NCBI RefSeq assembly: GCF_030268225.1
Contig: NZ_BSQG01000002.1
Span: forward strand, 611,641-675,640
Reading direction: 5' to 3'
From: Nocardiopsis ansamitocini
Lineage (GTDB): Bacteria > Actinomycetota > Actinomycetes > Streptosporangiales > Streptosporangiaceae
DNA: 64,000 nucleotides
The notes under the pieces are model-generated. The model had not been told where the DNA came from, did not search any database, and worked only from the letters and a program-made list of their open reading frames with translations. Position 1 is the first letter of the stretch. Each line of letters begins with the position of its first letter. Of this stretch, positions 1 through 9,209 are shown piece after piece. The translations under genes and the position numbers were made by a program.

Positions 1-25
1 GCGTCACGCACGCGGCCGGGCGTTT

Positions 26-61
26 CGAGGGCTGCGTCGGACCGCCCCGACGCAGCCCTCG
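26..61 (-). terminator. Terminator of the molybdopterin oxidoreductase gene
   Basis: A perfect 15-bp inverted repeat (26-40 and 47-61) with a 6-base loop lies just 7 bases beyond the stop codon of the leftmost gene on the minus strand. There is no strong T-run, as is usual in GC-rich actinomycetes. Confidence 0.75.
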
Positions 62-67
62 GACCGG

Positions 68-2416
68 TCAGGACCGGTCGGCGCCGGTGGCGGACGTCAG
101 CAGGGGCGGGGGCTCGAAGGCGCGCACCGGGGGGAGGTCGCCGGTGAAGCGCTCCACCTCCACGAGCGCCAGTTGGCCCGTGCTGCCGTGCCCGAGCAGT
201 GAAGTTCCCACGTCGCTGGTCAGGACATTGGGATTGCCGTGCACGCAGGTGGCCTCCGCCGCGGACGGATCGAACCACGCTCCGGTGGACAACTGCACCA
301 CGCCCGGACGCAGCGCGTCGTCGAGTACGGCTCCGGCCAGGCAGCTGCCCCGGTCGTTGCGCAGGCGGACCACGTCCCCCGCGGCGATGCCCCGCTCGGC
401 GGCGTCCGCGGGGTGCAGCCGCACGGGCGCGCGTCCGGCGATCTTCTCCGAGCGGCTGTGCGCCCCCATGTCCTGCTGGCTGTGCAGCCGTCCGGTCGGC
501 TGGTTGGCGATCAGGGTCAACGGCCACCGCTCGGCGAGCTCCGTTCCGGGGCGTTCCTGCGGATCGAGCCAGGAGGCGTGCCCCGGGCAGTCCGCGTACC
601 CGAACCCGGCGATCTCCCGCGAGTACAGTTCGATCCGCCCACTGGGCGTCTCCAGCGCGGCGCCCTCGGGGTCGGCGCGAAACGCGTCGAACAGGGCGGT
701 GTCCTCGACCCGGTGCGGGAGGTCGACGCCCCCCTGCTTCCAGAACACGTCGAAGTCCGGCAGCCGCGCACCGTGCGCCTCCTGCCGGGCCCGCCACCCC
801 TCGTACATGTGTCGCGTCCACTCGGCCGAACCGCGCCCCTCGGTGAACTCCTCGCGCAGCCCGAGCCGCTCGGCCAGATCCGCGAACGTCTCGTACTCGT
901 CGCGCGCCTCGCCGTGTGCGGGGACCACCCGGGGCATCACCCTGAGCCGGAGGTCGCCCTGCCCCGCGGTGAAGTCGTCGCGTTCCAGCGTGGTCGTGGC
1001 CGGGATCACGATGTCGGCGTGGCGGGCGGTGGCGGTCCAGTGCGTCTCGTGCACCACCACGGTCTCGGGGCGGGCGAAGGCGCGCCGCAGCCGGGACAGG
1101 TCCTGGTGGTGGTGGAAGGGGTTGCCGCCGGCCCAGTACACCAGGCGGATGTCGGGGTAGCGCAGCGTCCGGCCGTCGAAGTCGAACGCCTCGCCCGGGT
1201 GCAGCAGCATGTCCGAGACGCGGGCCACCGGGATCAGCGCGTCCACCGGGTTGCGGCCCTGCGGCAGCCGCGGAAGCGCCAACGGCGTGGCCCCGCCGCC
1301 GTAGCTGCCCATCGAGCCGTACCCGCTGGCGAAGCCGCCGCCCGGGAGCCCGATCTGGCCCAGGCACGCGGCCAGCGCCAGCCCGGCCCACAGCGGCTGC
1401 TCGCCGTAGCGGGCGCGTTGCACCGACCAGCCGATGTTGACCAGGGTGCGCCCGCCTGCCATCCGACGCGCCAGGTCGCGCAGCGTCCCCGCCTCGATAC
1501 CGCTGATCGCGCCGGCCCACTCAGGGGTCTTGGCGGCGCCGTCGGACTCGCCCAGGACGTAGCCGCGCAGCCGTTCCCACCCCGTGGTGTAGCGCGCGAG
1601 GAAGGCGGTGTCGGCCAGGTCCTCGACGACGAGCACGTGGATCAGCGCGAGGAGGACCGCCGTGTCTGTTCCGGGTGCGGCCGACAGCCACTCGGCGCCC
1701 AGTTCCGCGGCGGTGTCGTCGCGGATGGGGCTCACCGACACGATCGACGTCCCGCCGCGCGCCGCCGCACGCATACCCGGTTCGGCGGTGTGCGTGGCCC
1801 GACCTCCCGAGGCCATCCACGCGTTCGAGACACGCAGCCCGCCGAAGGTCACCAGCAGGTCGGTGTGCTCGGCGATCGCCGCCCACGTGGGCGGGCGACG
1901 CAGCACGTCGTACGTGCCGGCCGCCCCCACCAGGTGCGGGAACAGCACTTCCAGGGCCCCGTGGCTGTAGGTGGCCACCGAACGGGTGTAGCCGCCGATG
2001 GTGGTGAGGAAGCGGTGCAACTGGCTCTGCGCGTGGTGGAACCGTCCGGCGCTGGCCCAGCCGTAGGAGCCCCCGTAGATCGCGGCGTTGCCGTGGGCGT
2101 GCCGGACCCGGTCCAGTTCACCCGCCAGCAGGTCCAGCACGGTCTCCCAGCCGACCTCCACGTACGCGTCGTCGGAGTCACCGCGTCGGGTGTCGGGGCC
2201 GGGCCCGTTCTCCAGCCACCGTCTGCGCACCGCGGGGCGCGCCACCCGGGTGGTGGAGTGCTGTGCGGCGGGCGCGTTGTCCACCAGGGGGGAGGGTGCG
2301 GGGTCCGCGGGGTCGGGGCGGGCCCCCACCACGCGGTCACCGCGCACCAGCACCTCGTAGGTGCCCCAGTGCGAACTCGTCTGATGTGCCGTTGTCGGCC
2401 CCGTACCGCTGTCCAT
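68..2416 (-). CDS. Molybdopterin-dependent S/N-oxide reductase (BisC/TorA-like)
   Basis: This is a DMSO-reductase-superfamily enzyme that would reduce biotin sulfoxide, methionine sulfoxide or TMAO using bis-MGD. No N-terminal Cys motif for a [4Fe-4S] cluster is present, as in the BisC/TorA/DorA branch. The segment YGGSYGWASAGRFHHAQSQ matches the family's Mo-ligand Ser region, and the C-terminal third has the molydopterin dinucleotide-binding fold (NQPTGRLHSQQDMG). No Tat signal is seen, so a cytoplasmic, BisC-like location is more likely than a periplasmic one. The frame extends to a TTG at 2452, but ATG 2416 has an upstream AGGGAAG and is preferred, giving about 782 aa. It stands alone, with a strong terminator downstream; the next gene is divergent. 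The exact substrate cannot be read from the sequence. Confidence 0.85.
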   Translation of the reverse strand: MDSGTGPTTAHQTSSHWGTYEVLVRGDRVVGARPDPADPAPSPLVDNAPAAQHSTTRVARPAVRRRWLENGPGPDTRRGDSDDAYVEVGWETVLDLLAGELDRVRHAHGNAAIYGGSYGWASAGRFHHAQSQLHRFLTTIGGYTRSVATYSHGALEVLFPHLVGAAGTYDVLRRPPTWAAIAEHTDLLVTFGGLRVSNAWMASGGRATHTAEPGMRAAARGGTSIVSVSPIRDDTAAELGAEWLSAAPGTDTAVLLALIHVLVVEDLADTAFLARYTTGWERLRGYVLGESDGAAKTPEWAGAISGIEAGTLRDLARRMAGGRTLVNIGWSVQRARYGEQPLWAGLALAACLGQIGLPGGGFASGYGSMGSYGGGATPLALPRLPQGRNPVDALIPVARVSDMLLHPGEAFDFDGRTLRYPDIRLVYWAGGNPFHHHQDLSRLRRAFARPETVVVHETHWTATARHADIVIPATTTLERDDFTAGQGDLRLRVMPRVVPAHGEARDEYETFADLAERLGLREEFTEGRGSAEWTRHMYEGWRARQEAHGARLPDFDVFWKQGGVDLPHRVEDTALFDAFRADPEGAALETPSGRIELYSREIAGFGYADCPGHASWLDPQERPGTELAERWPLTLIANQPTGRLHSQQDMGAHSRSEKIAGRAPVRLHPADAAERGIAAGDVVRLRNDRGSCLAGAVLDDALRPGVVQLSTGAWFDPSAAEATCVHGNPNVLTSDVGTSLLGHGSTGQLALVEVERFTGDLPPVRAFEPPPLLTSATGADRS

Positions 2417-2535
2417 CGGTCCTGCTTCCCTGTGCGTGTTCTCCGGGCGCAAGCCTATGTACGGCCGACCGCGTCGGCGCCGCCCGGTGTTTGCCAGGAT
2501 GGGGGCACATTCGTCGAACAGGGGAGTCGTTGCAC

Positions 2536-3492
2536 ATGGACGCCGTCGCTTCGCGGTCGCGCAGGTCGGTGCTCGCCGTCCCGGGGTCCAACCCCCGGTT
2601 CATCGAGAAGGCGCGCGGGTTGGCGGTGGACGCCTTCTTCCTCGACCTGGAGGACGCGGTCGCCGCCTCGGAGAAGGAGCGGGCCCGGGAACTGGTCGCG
2701 GCGGCGCTCAACGAGGGAGGGTGGGGGGACCGTATCCGCTCGGTCCGGGTTAACGACCTCACGACGCAGTGGACCTACCGCGACGTCATCACCGTGGTGG
2801 AGACCGCGGGCGCGAACCTGGACTGCCTGGTGCTGCCCAAGGTGACCGACGCCGTCCAGGTCCGTTGGCTGGACACCCTGCTCACCCAGATCGAGCGGTC
2901 GGTGGGGCTGGAACCGGGGCGGATCGGGATCGAGGCCCAGATCGAGGACGCCCGCGGCCTCGTCGCGGTGGACGAGATCGCCGCGTCCTCGCCCCGGTTG
3001 GAGAGCCTGGTGTACGGGCCGGCGGACTTCATGGCCAGCATCAACATGCGGACGCTGGTCGTGGGCGAGCAGCCGCCCGGCTACGACGTCGGCGACGCCT
3101 ACCATTACGTCCTGATGCGCATCCTGATGGCGGCGCGCGCCAACGGCCTCCAGGCCATCGACGGCCCCTACCTGCAAATCCGTGACGTGGACGCGTTCAC
3201 CCGCTCGGCCGCCCGCAGCGCGGCCCTGGGCTTCGACGGCAAGTGGGTGCTGCACCCCGGCCAGGTCGAGGCGGCCAACGAGGTCTACGCCCCCGGCCAG
3301 GCCGACTACGATCACGCCGAGCTCATCCTGGACGCCTACGAGCACGCCACGACCGTGCGCCGCCGCGGCGCGGTGATGCTCGGCGAGGAGATGCTCGACG
3401 AGGCGTCGCGCAAGATGGCGCTCGTAGTGGCGGCCAAGGGCCGTGCGGCCGGACTCCACCGCACGACCGCCTTCACCCCCGAGGACGACTGA
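2536..3492 (+). CDS. HpcH/HpaI (CitE-like) CoA-ester lyase
   Basis: The protein (318 aa) belongs to the CitE/malyl-CoA lyase family of Mg-dependent TIM-barrel aldolases that cleave or form beta-hydroxyacyl-CoA such as malyl- or citramalyl-CoA. The conserved landmarks are there: the N-terminal RSVLAVPGSNPRFIEKA, the FLDLEDAV strand, the metal-binding IEAQIEDARGL segment, the VYGPADFMAS strand and the GKWVLHPGQVEAANEVYAP C-terminal block. Start ATG 2536 follows GGGGAG with normal spacing. No CitD/CitF partners are nearby, so a stand-alone lyase fits better than a citrate lyase subunit. The gene is divergent from the oxidoreductase and convergent with the DoxX gene. Confidence 0.85.
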   Translation: MDAVASRSRRSVLAVPGSNPRFIEKARGLAVDAFFLDLEDAVAASEKERARELVAAALNEGGWGDRIRSVRVNDLTTQWTYRDVITVVETAGANLDCLVLPKVTDAVQVRWLDTLLTQIERSVGLEPGRIGIEAQIEDARGLVAVDEIAASSPRLESLVYGPADFMASINMRTLVVGEQPPGYDVGDAYHYVLMRILMAARANGLQAIDGPYLQIRDVDAFTRSAARSAALGFDGKWVLHPGQVEAANEVYAPGQADYDHAELILDAYEHATTVRRRGAVMLGEEMLDEASRKMALVVAAKGRAAGLHRTTAFTPEDD

Positions 3493-3517
3493 CATCCATA
3501 GGAGCATCCCGTCCCGT

Positions 3518-3937
3518 TCAGCGGTTGCGGCACGAGAACCCGTCGGCGAGCAGGCTCAGGCCGATGGCCAGCAGCCAACTGTCCTTGGCGAGCGCGATCC
3601 CGCTCGGTGAGGGGCGGATGCCGTCGGGCCGGCGGGCCTCGGGGTCGGTGAAGTACAGGCCCAGCAGGCCCCCGGCGAAACCGGTCAGCCCGGCGCCCGC
3701 CACGGCGTTGGGCACGACCGGCAGCATCAGCGCCGCCCCCAGCACGAGCTCGCCGGTGCTCAGGAGGCGGACGAACTTGTCGGGAGGGACGTCCTTGAGG
3801 AACGGGTAGGCGCGCGCAGCCTCGCCGTGCAGGTAGGCAGCGGTATCAGGGTCGACGTCGCGTTTGTCGAGCCCGGAGTTCAGGATGAACGCCCCCGAGA
3901 TCAGGCGCAGCGGCAGGTGGGCGGCTCGAAAAGCCAT
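3518..3937 (-). CDS. DoxX-like integral membrane protein
   Basis: This protein (139 aa) starts MAFRAAHLPLRLISGAFILN, the usual beginning of DoxX-family proteins. It carries the further helices GELVLGAALMLPVVPNAVAGAG and LAKDSWLLAIGLSLLADG, giving about four membrane spans. DoxX proteins have been linked to redox and thiol stress, but the role here is unknown. ATG 3937 is well placed after GGAGGT (spacing 7). The longer upstream frame lacks an RBS and is GC-drift. It converges on the CitE-like gene with a 25-bp gap. Confidence 0.8.
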   Translation of the reverse strand: MAFRAAHLPLRLISGAFILNSGLDKRDVDPDTAAYLHGEAARAYPFLKDVPPDKFVRLLSTGELVLGAALMLPVVPNAVAGAGLTGFAGGLLGLYFTDPEARRPDGIRPSPSGIALAKDSWLLAIGLSLLADGFSCRNR

Positions 3938-4199
3938 CGTGGTACCTCCGTGGCAGGAATCCGTCGTGGTCCGTCGCCCACTACCCGATCCCGTCCGGGA
4001 GCAACACCTCTTTCCCCCGTACCACTGCGGGGCAGCGCACACCGCGCGCCCGTGCCCTGGGAAGCACGCGGCCCCCTGCCGCTGAGCGGCCCCCCGACAG
4101 GGGGAGGCGCCCGGCGTGAACCGGGCGGCGTCGGGCCTCTCGCCGCACGTGCCGTGTCCTCTTACCGATCGCTAACCCCGATGCGCCACGATGAGGGCC

Positions 4200-4898
4200 A
4201 TGAGCTCCGTCCGCACCGTGCTGATCGCCGATGACGACCGCGCCATTCGCGAGTCCCTGGAACGGGCCCTCCAACTGGAGGGCTACGAGGTACGCACCGC
4301 CGTCGACGGCGTGCAGGCCCTGGCCGCAGTCCATTCCACGCCGGCCGACCTGCTGATCCTCGACGTCATGATGCCGGGAGTGGACGGCTTGGGCGTGTGC
4401 CGGGTCCTGCGCGCCGAAGGCGACCGGACCCCGATCCTGATGCTGACCGCGCGCGTCGAGACACCCGATCGGGTGGCCGGTCTCGACGCCGGAGCCGACG
4501 ACTACCTTCCCAAGCCCTTCGAGCTCGACGAGCTCCTGGCGAGAATGCGCGCGCTGCTGCGCCGCACCGCGCCGCACGCCGCCGACGAAGCCGTCGAGCC
4601 GCCCATCCAGGTCGGTGACCTGCGCATCGACCCCGGTGCCCGCCGGACGTGGCGGGCCGGTCGCGAGATCGAGTTGTCCAAGACCGAGTTCGACCTGCTG
4701 GAACTGCTCGCCCGCAACGCCGGGATCGTGCTCGACCACGCCACCATCTACGACCGAATCTGGGGATACGACTTCGGCCCCGAGTCCAAGAACCTCGCCG
4801 TCTACATCAGCTACCTGCGCCGCAAGCTCGAACCCGACGACGCGCCGCCACTGATCCAGACCGTGCGCGGTGTCGGCTACACCATCCGCCCCCGATGA
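4200..4898 (+). CDS. OmpR/PhoB-family response regulator
   Basis: A two-domain response regulator of about 232 aa. The receiver has the acidic pair DD near residues 11-12, the phospho-acceptor Asp in LLILDVMMPG at about residue 55, a Thr in LMLTAR and Lys in LPKPFE. The C-terminal winged helix (RTWRAGREIELSKTEFDLLE to TVRGVGYTIRPR) is of the OmpR/MprA/TcrA type. The start may be ATG 4191 or ATG 4200; the second has GAGGGCC just upstream. Its stop overlaps the kinase start in ATGA (4895-4898), so the two are translationally coupled. It resembles the MprA type found in actinomycetes, but the stimulus is unknown. Confidence 0.9.
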   Translation: MSSVRTVLIADDDRAIRESLERALQLEGYEVRTAVDGVQALAAVHSTPADLLILDVMMPGVDGLGVCRVLRAEGDRTPILMLTARVETPDRVAGLDAGADDYLPKPFELDELLARMRALLRRTAPHAADEAVEPPIQVGDLRIDPGARRTWRAGREIELSKTEFDLLELLARNAGIVLDHATIYDRIWGYDFGPESKNLAVYISYLRRKLEPDDAPPLIQTVRGVGYTIRPR

Positions 4899-6313
4899 CC
4901 CGCCCCCCGACCGGGCCGGCGGCCCCGGCCCGGTCGTTCCCCAAGTTCGGCGAGGTCACGCTCGGTACCCGTCTGGCGGTGATCTTCGCGCTGGTCGCCG
5001 CGGTCGTCATCGTCCTCGTCGGCTCGCTCGCCTACAACGCCGCAGCCACCCTGATCCGCGCCAGCGCCAAGCAGGAGTTCGACACCACCGTCGTCGCGAT
5101 CTCCAAGAACCTGCACGCGTCGTCCATGTCCCCGGGCGGTTTCAACGAGTTCAACCTCGTGCACTCCGCGAGCTTCTCGCTCCAGCTGATCAGCCCGGAC
5201 GGCACGGTCGTGGTCCCCATCAGCGGCCCCCAGGAACTCGCCCCGCTCCCGGTGGTCGAGGAGGACCGGGAGATCGCCGGGTATGACGAGACCGGCGCGC
5301 TCAAGGTGCGCGAGGCCCGCGTCGACGGGGAGCCCTACCGGATCGCCACCATCTCCTTCGGTCAGCGCAACGGCGCGATCCAGGTCGGCCAGCGGCTCGG
5401 CCCCACCGAGCACCTGCTGGAGACGCTCTCCGGCCAGATGTTCCTGGTCGGCTCGATCGTCCTGTTGAGCGCCGCCGCCGCGGGATGGCTGGTGGCCCGC
5501 CGCATCACCGGGCGCCTGGTGCGCCTCACCGAGGCCGCCGAGTACGTCAGTTCCACCGGTCGCCTGGACCGGGTCGGGCCTGCCGAGGGCAACGGCGGCA
5601 AGGACGAGGTGGGACGTCTGGGCAACGCCTTCAACGCGATGCTGGCACGGCTGGCGTCGTCCAAGGAGGAGCAGCGGCGCCTCGTCCAGAACGCCTCGCA
5701 CGAGTTGCGTACCCCGCTGACCAGCCTGCGCACCAACGTCAGTGTCATGCGCCGCTTCGAGCGGCTTTCCCCCGACGCCCAGGGACGTCTGCTGGACGAC
5801 TTGGAGGGGGAGACCCGCGAGCTCACCGACCTCGTCAACGAACTGGTGGGACTCGCCACCGAGACGCGGGAGGACGAGGCGCCCCACGAACTGGTGTTGG
5901 GCGAGTTGGCCGAACGCGTCGCGGCCCGCAGCCGCCGCCGGACCGGCCGCGAGGTGACCGTCGACGCCGATGCCAGCGCCGTGTTCGGGCGACCCGGTGC
6001 GCTGGAGCGGGCCATGTCCAACCCGGTGGAGAACTCCGCGAAGTTCGATCCCACGGGCACGGCCCCGATCGAGATCGTCGTCCGGGAGGGCACGGTGGAG
6101 ATCCGCGACCGCGGCCCCGGGATCGACCCGGCCGAAAGCGGCCACGTCTTCGAGCGCTTCTACCGCGCCACCTCCGCGCGCAGTATGCCCGGCTCCGGGC
6201 TGGGGCTGTCCATGGTGCACGACATCGCCCAGGCGCACGGGGGGACGGTCTTCGCTCGGAGCCGCGAGGGCGGTGGCTCCGTCATCGGGTTCTCGCTGCC
6301 TACCGTTCGGTGA
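4895..6313 (+). CDS. Sensor histidine kinase, HAMP-HisKA-HATPase (MprB-like)
   Basis: This 472-aa membrane kinase partners the upstream regulator. TM1 lies at about residues 28-50 (LAVIFALVAAVVIVLVGSLA). An extracytoplasmic domain of about 130 aa follows, then TM2 (MFLVGSIVLLSAAAAGWLVA), HAMP, a HisKA box with phospho-His at about residue 269 (NASHELRTPLTSL) and a HATPase_c domain with G boxes (DRGPGIDPAE, GSGLGLSMVHDIA). The N box reads MSNPVENSAKFD rather than the usual NLLDNAxK, but the key Asn of ENSAK is kept. The 3' end overlaps the convergent mnhG stop by 14 bp (6300-6313). Confidence 0.9.
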   Translation: MTRPPTGPAAPARSFPKFGEVTLGTRLAVIFALVAAVVIVLVGSLAYNAAATLIRASAKQEFDTTVVAISKNLHASSMSPGGFNEFNLVHSASFSLQLISPDGTVVVPISGPQELAPLPVVEEDREIAGYDETGALKVREARVDGEPYRIATISFGQRNGAIQVGQRLGPTEHLLETLSGQMFLVGSIVLLSAAAAGWLVARRITGRLVRLTEAAEYVSSTGRLDRVGPAEGNGGKDEVGRLGNAFNAMLARLASSKEEQRRLVQNASHELRTPLTSLRTNVSVMRRFERLSPDAQGRLLDDLEGETRELTDLVNELVGLATETREDEAPHELVLGELAERVAARSRRRTGREVTVDADASAVFGRPGALERAMSNPVENSAKFDPTGTAPIEIVVREGTVEIRDRGPGIDPAESGHVFERFYRATSARSMPGSGLGLSMVHDIAQAHGGTVFARSREGGGSVIGFSLPTVR

Positions 6314-6677
6314 CCTGGTGGCCGGCGGGGTCGTGGCGGTCCCGGTCGAGCTGTTCCTGGAGTTCGTCGACCACGATCAGATCTTCGCGGGTGCGTCCGG
6401 TGCGGTAGGAGACCCGCCCCGCGATGTGCGCGGCGACCGGGACGGTGAAGATCTGGAACAGCAGGACGAGCACCAGGATGCCGATCTGCGGCTCGGGGTA
6501 GAGCCGCAGGCCGATTCCCAGCAGGATCAGGGCGAGGCCCATGATCTGCGGCTTGGCCGCGGTGTGCATGCGCGACAGCAGGTCGGGGAACCGGATCAGG
6601 CCCACGCCCGCGGCGAACGACAGCAGGGCGCCCGCGAGGATGCAGCTCACCGCCAGCCAGTCCAGGACCTCGGTCAT
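6300..6677 (-). CDS. mnhG: Na+/H+ antiporter subunit G (Mrp complex)
   Basis: The last gene of the mnh operon encodes 125 aa. It has three hydrophobic spans (LAVSCILAGALLSFAAGVGL; MGLALILLGIGL; IGILVLVLLFQIFTVPVAAH) and the diagnostic G-subunit motif RFPDLLSRMHTAAKPQ between helices 1 and 2. It is one of the small subunits required for assembly of the Mrp cation/proton antiporter. Its ATG overlaps the mnhF stop (6674-6677). The charged C-terminus (TREDLIVVDELQEQLDRDRH) is a little longer than the minimal family. Confidence 0.93.
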   Translation of the reverse strand: MTEVLDWLAVSCILAGALLSFAAGVGLIRFPDLLSRMHTAAKPQIMGLALILLGIGLRLYPEPQIGILVLVLLFQIFTVPVAAHIAGRVSYRTGRTREDLIVVDELQEQLDRDRHDPAGHQVTER

Positions 6678-6973
6678 GACGCGTCCTCCTTCTCGCCGGA
6701 CGCCCCGTGTGTCGACGGGCGCCGTTTCGCCACGAATCGGGAGATGCTGATCGACCCCACGAAACCCAGCAGCGACAGCACCAGCAGTGTCGGCAGCACC
6801 GTGGGGTCGCGGTTGAAGGCGGCGAATGAGCCGATCCCGGCGATGGCCGAGGCCAGCAGCACGTCCACCGACAGCGCGCGGTCCAGGATGGTCGGTCCGA
6901 TCACCAGCCGGGCCAGGCTCAGCAGCGACGCCGCGCCCAGCAGCACCGCGACCGTGACCCACAGGTAGTTCAT
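6674..6973 (-). CDS. mnhF: Na+/H+ antiporter subunit F (Mrp complex)
   Basis: A 99-aa, three-helix protein. LARLVIGPTILDRALSVDVL is the characteristic F-subunit segment (GPTxxDRxxxxD), with flanking helices YLWVTVAVLLGAASLLSL and TVLPTLLVLSLLGFVGSISI. The start overlaps the mnhE stop and the stop overlaps the mnhG start, so it lies in the middle of a tightly coupled operon. The hydrophilic C-terminal tail ends in GEKEDAS. Confidence 0.92.
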   Translation of the reverse strand: MNYLWVTVAVLLGAASLLSLARLVIGPTILDRALSVDVLLASAIAGIGSFAAFNRDPTVLPTLLVLSLLGFVGSISISRFVAKRRPSTHGASGEKEDAS

Positions 6974-7548
6974 GAGGTGCCCCCCGTCGACGCCAACCGT
7001 TCGATCTCCCCGCGTGACCCGAACGCCCGGACCACCCGCTCCTCCAGGCGCAGGACGTCGGCCCGGGCCTGTTCCACGTCCTCGGCGCCGGCCCCCAGCA
7101 CGTGCACGAACAGCGTGTGGGTGGCCGAGCGGACTTCCACGATCACACTGCCGGGAATCACCGAAACACACACGGCGGTGAGCGTGAACAGCAGGTCGGA
7201 CTGGGTCCGCAGCGGTACCGCGATGACGGAACTGTGCGGTATCCGCCCGAAGGAGAACGCGGTCGCCAGCACCCTTACCGTCGCCTGCGCCATGTCCACG
7301 ACGAATCGCACCAGGAAGAACAGGGTCGCCCTGGGGTGGATGCGAAAGCCCGAGTCCAGCGGCGGGAGCGGGAACACGAGCATGACCAGCAGGCCCACCA
7401 GCAACCCGGACACCACCGTGTTCACCGAGAGCTCGCCGAACAGCAGCACCCACGCGATCAGCAGCCCGGCCAGCGTGGGCAACTGGATGACGCGCTGTCC
7501 GATCCGTACGCTCATCGGCGGACGCGGGGGACTGGTTGCCGAGGTCAC
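6970..7548 (-). CDS. mnhE: Na+/H+ antiporter subunit E (Mrp complex)
   Basis: A subunit of about 192 aa. Hydrophobic helices (LAGLLIAWVLLFGELSVNTVVSGLLVG region) precede a cytoplasmic domain with the family sequence SVIPGSVIVEV and a C-terminal HTLFVHVLGAG...VLRLEERVVRAFG. The start is taken as GTG 7548, which overlaps the mnhD stop in a GTGA arrangement (7545-7548). An ATG 33 bases downstream (7515) is the alternative. It is required for stable assembly of the Mrp complex. Confidence 0.9.
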   Translation of the reverse strand: MTSATSPPRPPMSVRIGQRVIQLPTLAGLLIAWVLLFGELSVNTVVSGLLVGLLVMLVFPLPPLDSGFRIHPRATLFFLVRFVVDMAQATVRVLATAFSFGRIPHSSVIAVPLRTQSDLLFTLTAVCVSVIPGSVIVEVRSATHTLFVHVLGAGAEDVEQARADVLRLEERVVRAFGSRGEIERLASTGGTS

Positions 7549-9209
7549 TGGACGCCTCCCGGGTGGACCGCTTCGATATAGGGCGAGCGCGCGAGCAGGT
7601 CCTCGGCGGTGGCCTCGCTGTAGGCGACCATGGGGCCGGCGAACACCGTGAAGCCCAGCCCCAGTACCACCAGTCCTATTGTCGCCCCCAGCATCAGCAC
7701 GGGGAAGGAGTCGGAGGTCACCACGGCCTTGCCGCCGATGCCGATGGGCGCCCGGACGGTCGTCGCGGGGATGTTCACCGGGGAGGACGGTCCGACCGCG
7801 GAATCGTCCTCGGAACTCTCCAGCAGGGTACCCACCGCCACGGGCCTGCCGTCGTCGGGCGAGCGCCAGAAGGCGTAGTTCCACAGCCGTGAGATCGCCA
7901 TCAGGGTGAGCAGGCTGGTGATCACCGATCCGGCCACCAGCAGGTAGGCGATGGGCGTGTCCTGCTGTACGCCGGCCTGGATCAGCCCGAGCTTGCCCAG
8001 GAAGCCCGACAGCGGGGGGATTCCGGCCAGGTTCATCGCGGGGACGAAGAACAGGATGGCCAACAGCGGCGACAGTTTCGCCAGTCCGCTGAGGTCGTTG
8101 AGCGAGGTACTGCCGCCCCTGCGTTCGATCAGGCCGGTGACCAGGAACAGGGTCGTCTGCACGGTGATGTGGTGGGCCACGTAGAACACCGCCCCGGCCA
8201 GGCCGAGCGCGCTGCCCAGCGCGATCCCGAACACCATGTAGCCGATATGGCTGACCAGGGTGAAGGACAACAGGCGTTTGATGTCCTTCTGCACCATCGC
8301 CCCGAGGATGCCGATGACCATGGTGGCCAGCGCCACCCACATCAGCGCCGTGTTCAACGTGTCGTTGTCGAAGAGCAGGGTCTGGGTACGGATGATCGCG
8401 TACACGCCGACCTTGGTGAGCAGCCCCGCGAACACCGCGGTGACCGGGGCGGGCGCCGTGGGGTAGGAGTCGGGCAGCCACGCCGACAACGGGAACACCG
8501 CGGCCTTGATCGCGAACGCCACCAGCAGCATCGCCTGGAGGACCAGTTGCAGGCCGACGGGCACTTCGCTCATCCGCACCGCGATCTGGGCCATGTTGAC
8601 CGTTCCGGTCGCCGCGTAGACCAGGCCGATCCCGATCAGGAAGATGATCGAGGACAGCAGCGACACCACGACGTAGGTGGAGCCCGCGCGGATGCGCGAC
8701 GCCGTTCCGCCCTGGGTCAGCAGTACGTAGCTGGAGGTCAGCAGGATCTCGAAGCCCACGTACATGTTGAACAGGTCCCCGGCGAGGAAGGCGTTGGACA
8801 CGCCCGCCACCAGGATCAGGAACGTGGGGTAGAAGATCGACAGCGGGGTCGCTTCCTCGTGGTCGGCGGCGCCCTGGCCGATCGAGTACACCAGGACCGA
8901 CAGCGTGATGGCGGCCGACACCGTCACCATCAGCACCGACAGCCGGTCGGCCACGAGAGTGATCCCGATGGGGGCCTCCCAGCCGCCGACCTGCACCACC
9001 TGGGGACCGTAGGCGTCGACGCCGAACAGCAGGACGACACCGATGACCAGGACGGCGGTCAGCGCCGTGACGCTGATGGCCCTGTTGAGGCGCTGGTAGC
9101 GCACACCGAGCGCGAACTTCACGCCCGCTGCGAAGAGGGGCAGTACCACCGGTAGCGGCACCAGGTAGTGCAGGAGCCCGGGAAGCAGGGTGTTCAGGAA
9201 GTCGGTCAT
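7545..9209 (-). CDS. mnhD: Na+/H+ antiporter subunit D (Mrp complex)
   Basis: A polytopic protein of 554 aa homologous to NuoM/NuoN proton-pumping subunits. The proton_antipo_M core is clear (ILVAGVSNAFLAGDLFNMYVGFE, AAVFPLSAWLPDSYPTAPAPV, KRLLSFTLVSHIGYMVFGIA, PPLSGFLGKLGLIQAG). It includes the Glu of GFE and the Lys of IKAAVFPL and QKDIKRLL that form the conserved charged relay. A C-terminal hydrophilic insert (about residues 440-500) precedes the last helix. It starts one base downstream of the mnhC stop. Confidence 0.93.
   Translation of the reverse strand: MTDFLNTLLPGLLHYLVPLPVVLPLFAAGVKFALGVRYQRLNRAISVTALTAVLVIGVVLLFGVDAYGPQVVQVGGWEAPIGITLVADRLSVLMVTVSAAITLSVLVYSIGQGAADHEEATPLSIFYPTFLILVAGVSNAFLAGDLFNMYVGFEILLTSSYVLLTQGGTASRIRAGSTYVVVSLLSSIIFLIGIGLVYAATGTVNMAQIAVRMSEVPVGLQLVLQAMLLVAFAIKAAVFPLSAWLPDSYPTAPAPVTAVFAGLLTKVGVYAIIRTQTLLFDNDTLNTALMWVALATMVIGILGAMVQKDIKRLLSFTLVSHIGYMVFGIALGSALGLAGAVFYVAHHITVQTTLFLVTGLIERRGGSTSLNDLSGLAKLSPLLAILFFVPAMNLAGIPPLSGFLGKLGLIQAGVQQDTPIAYLLVAGSVITSLLTLMAISRLWNYAFWRSPDDGRPVAVGTLLESSEDDSAVGPSSPVNIPATTVRAPIGIGGKAVVTSDSFPVLMLGATIGLVVLGLGFTVFAGPMVAYSEATAEDLLARSPYIEAVHPGGVQ

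Noticed and set aside
239..2845. Very long + strand frame antisense to the molybdopterin reductase
   Set aside because: Low-complexity Arg/Gly/Pro/Val-rich product running across the true start of the CitE-like gene; a typical GC-rich antisense shadow of a gene with clear family motifs.
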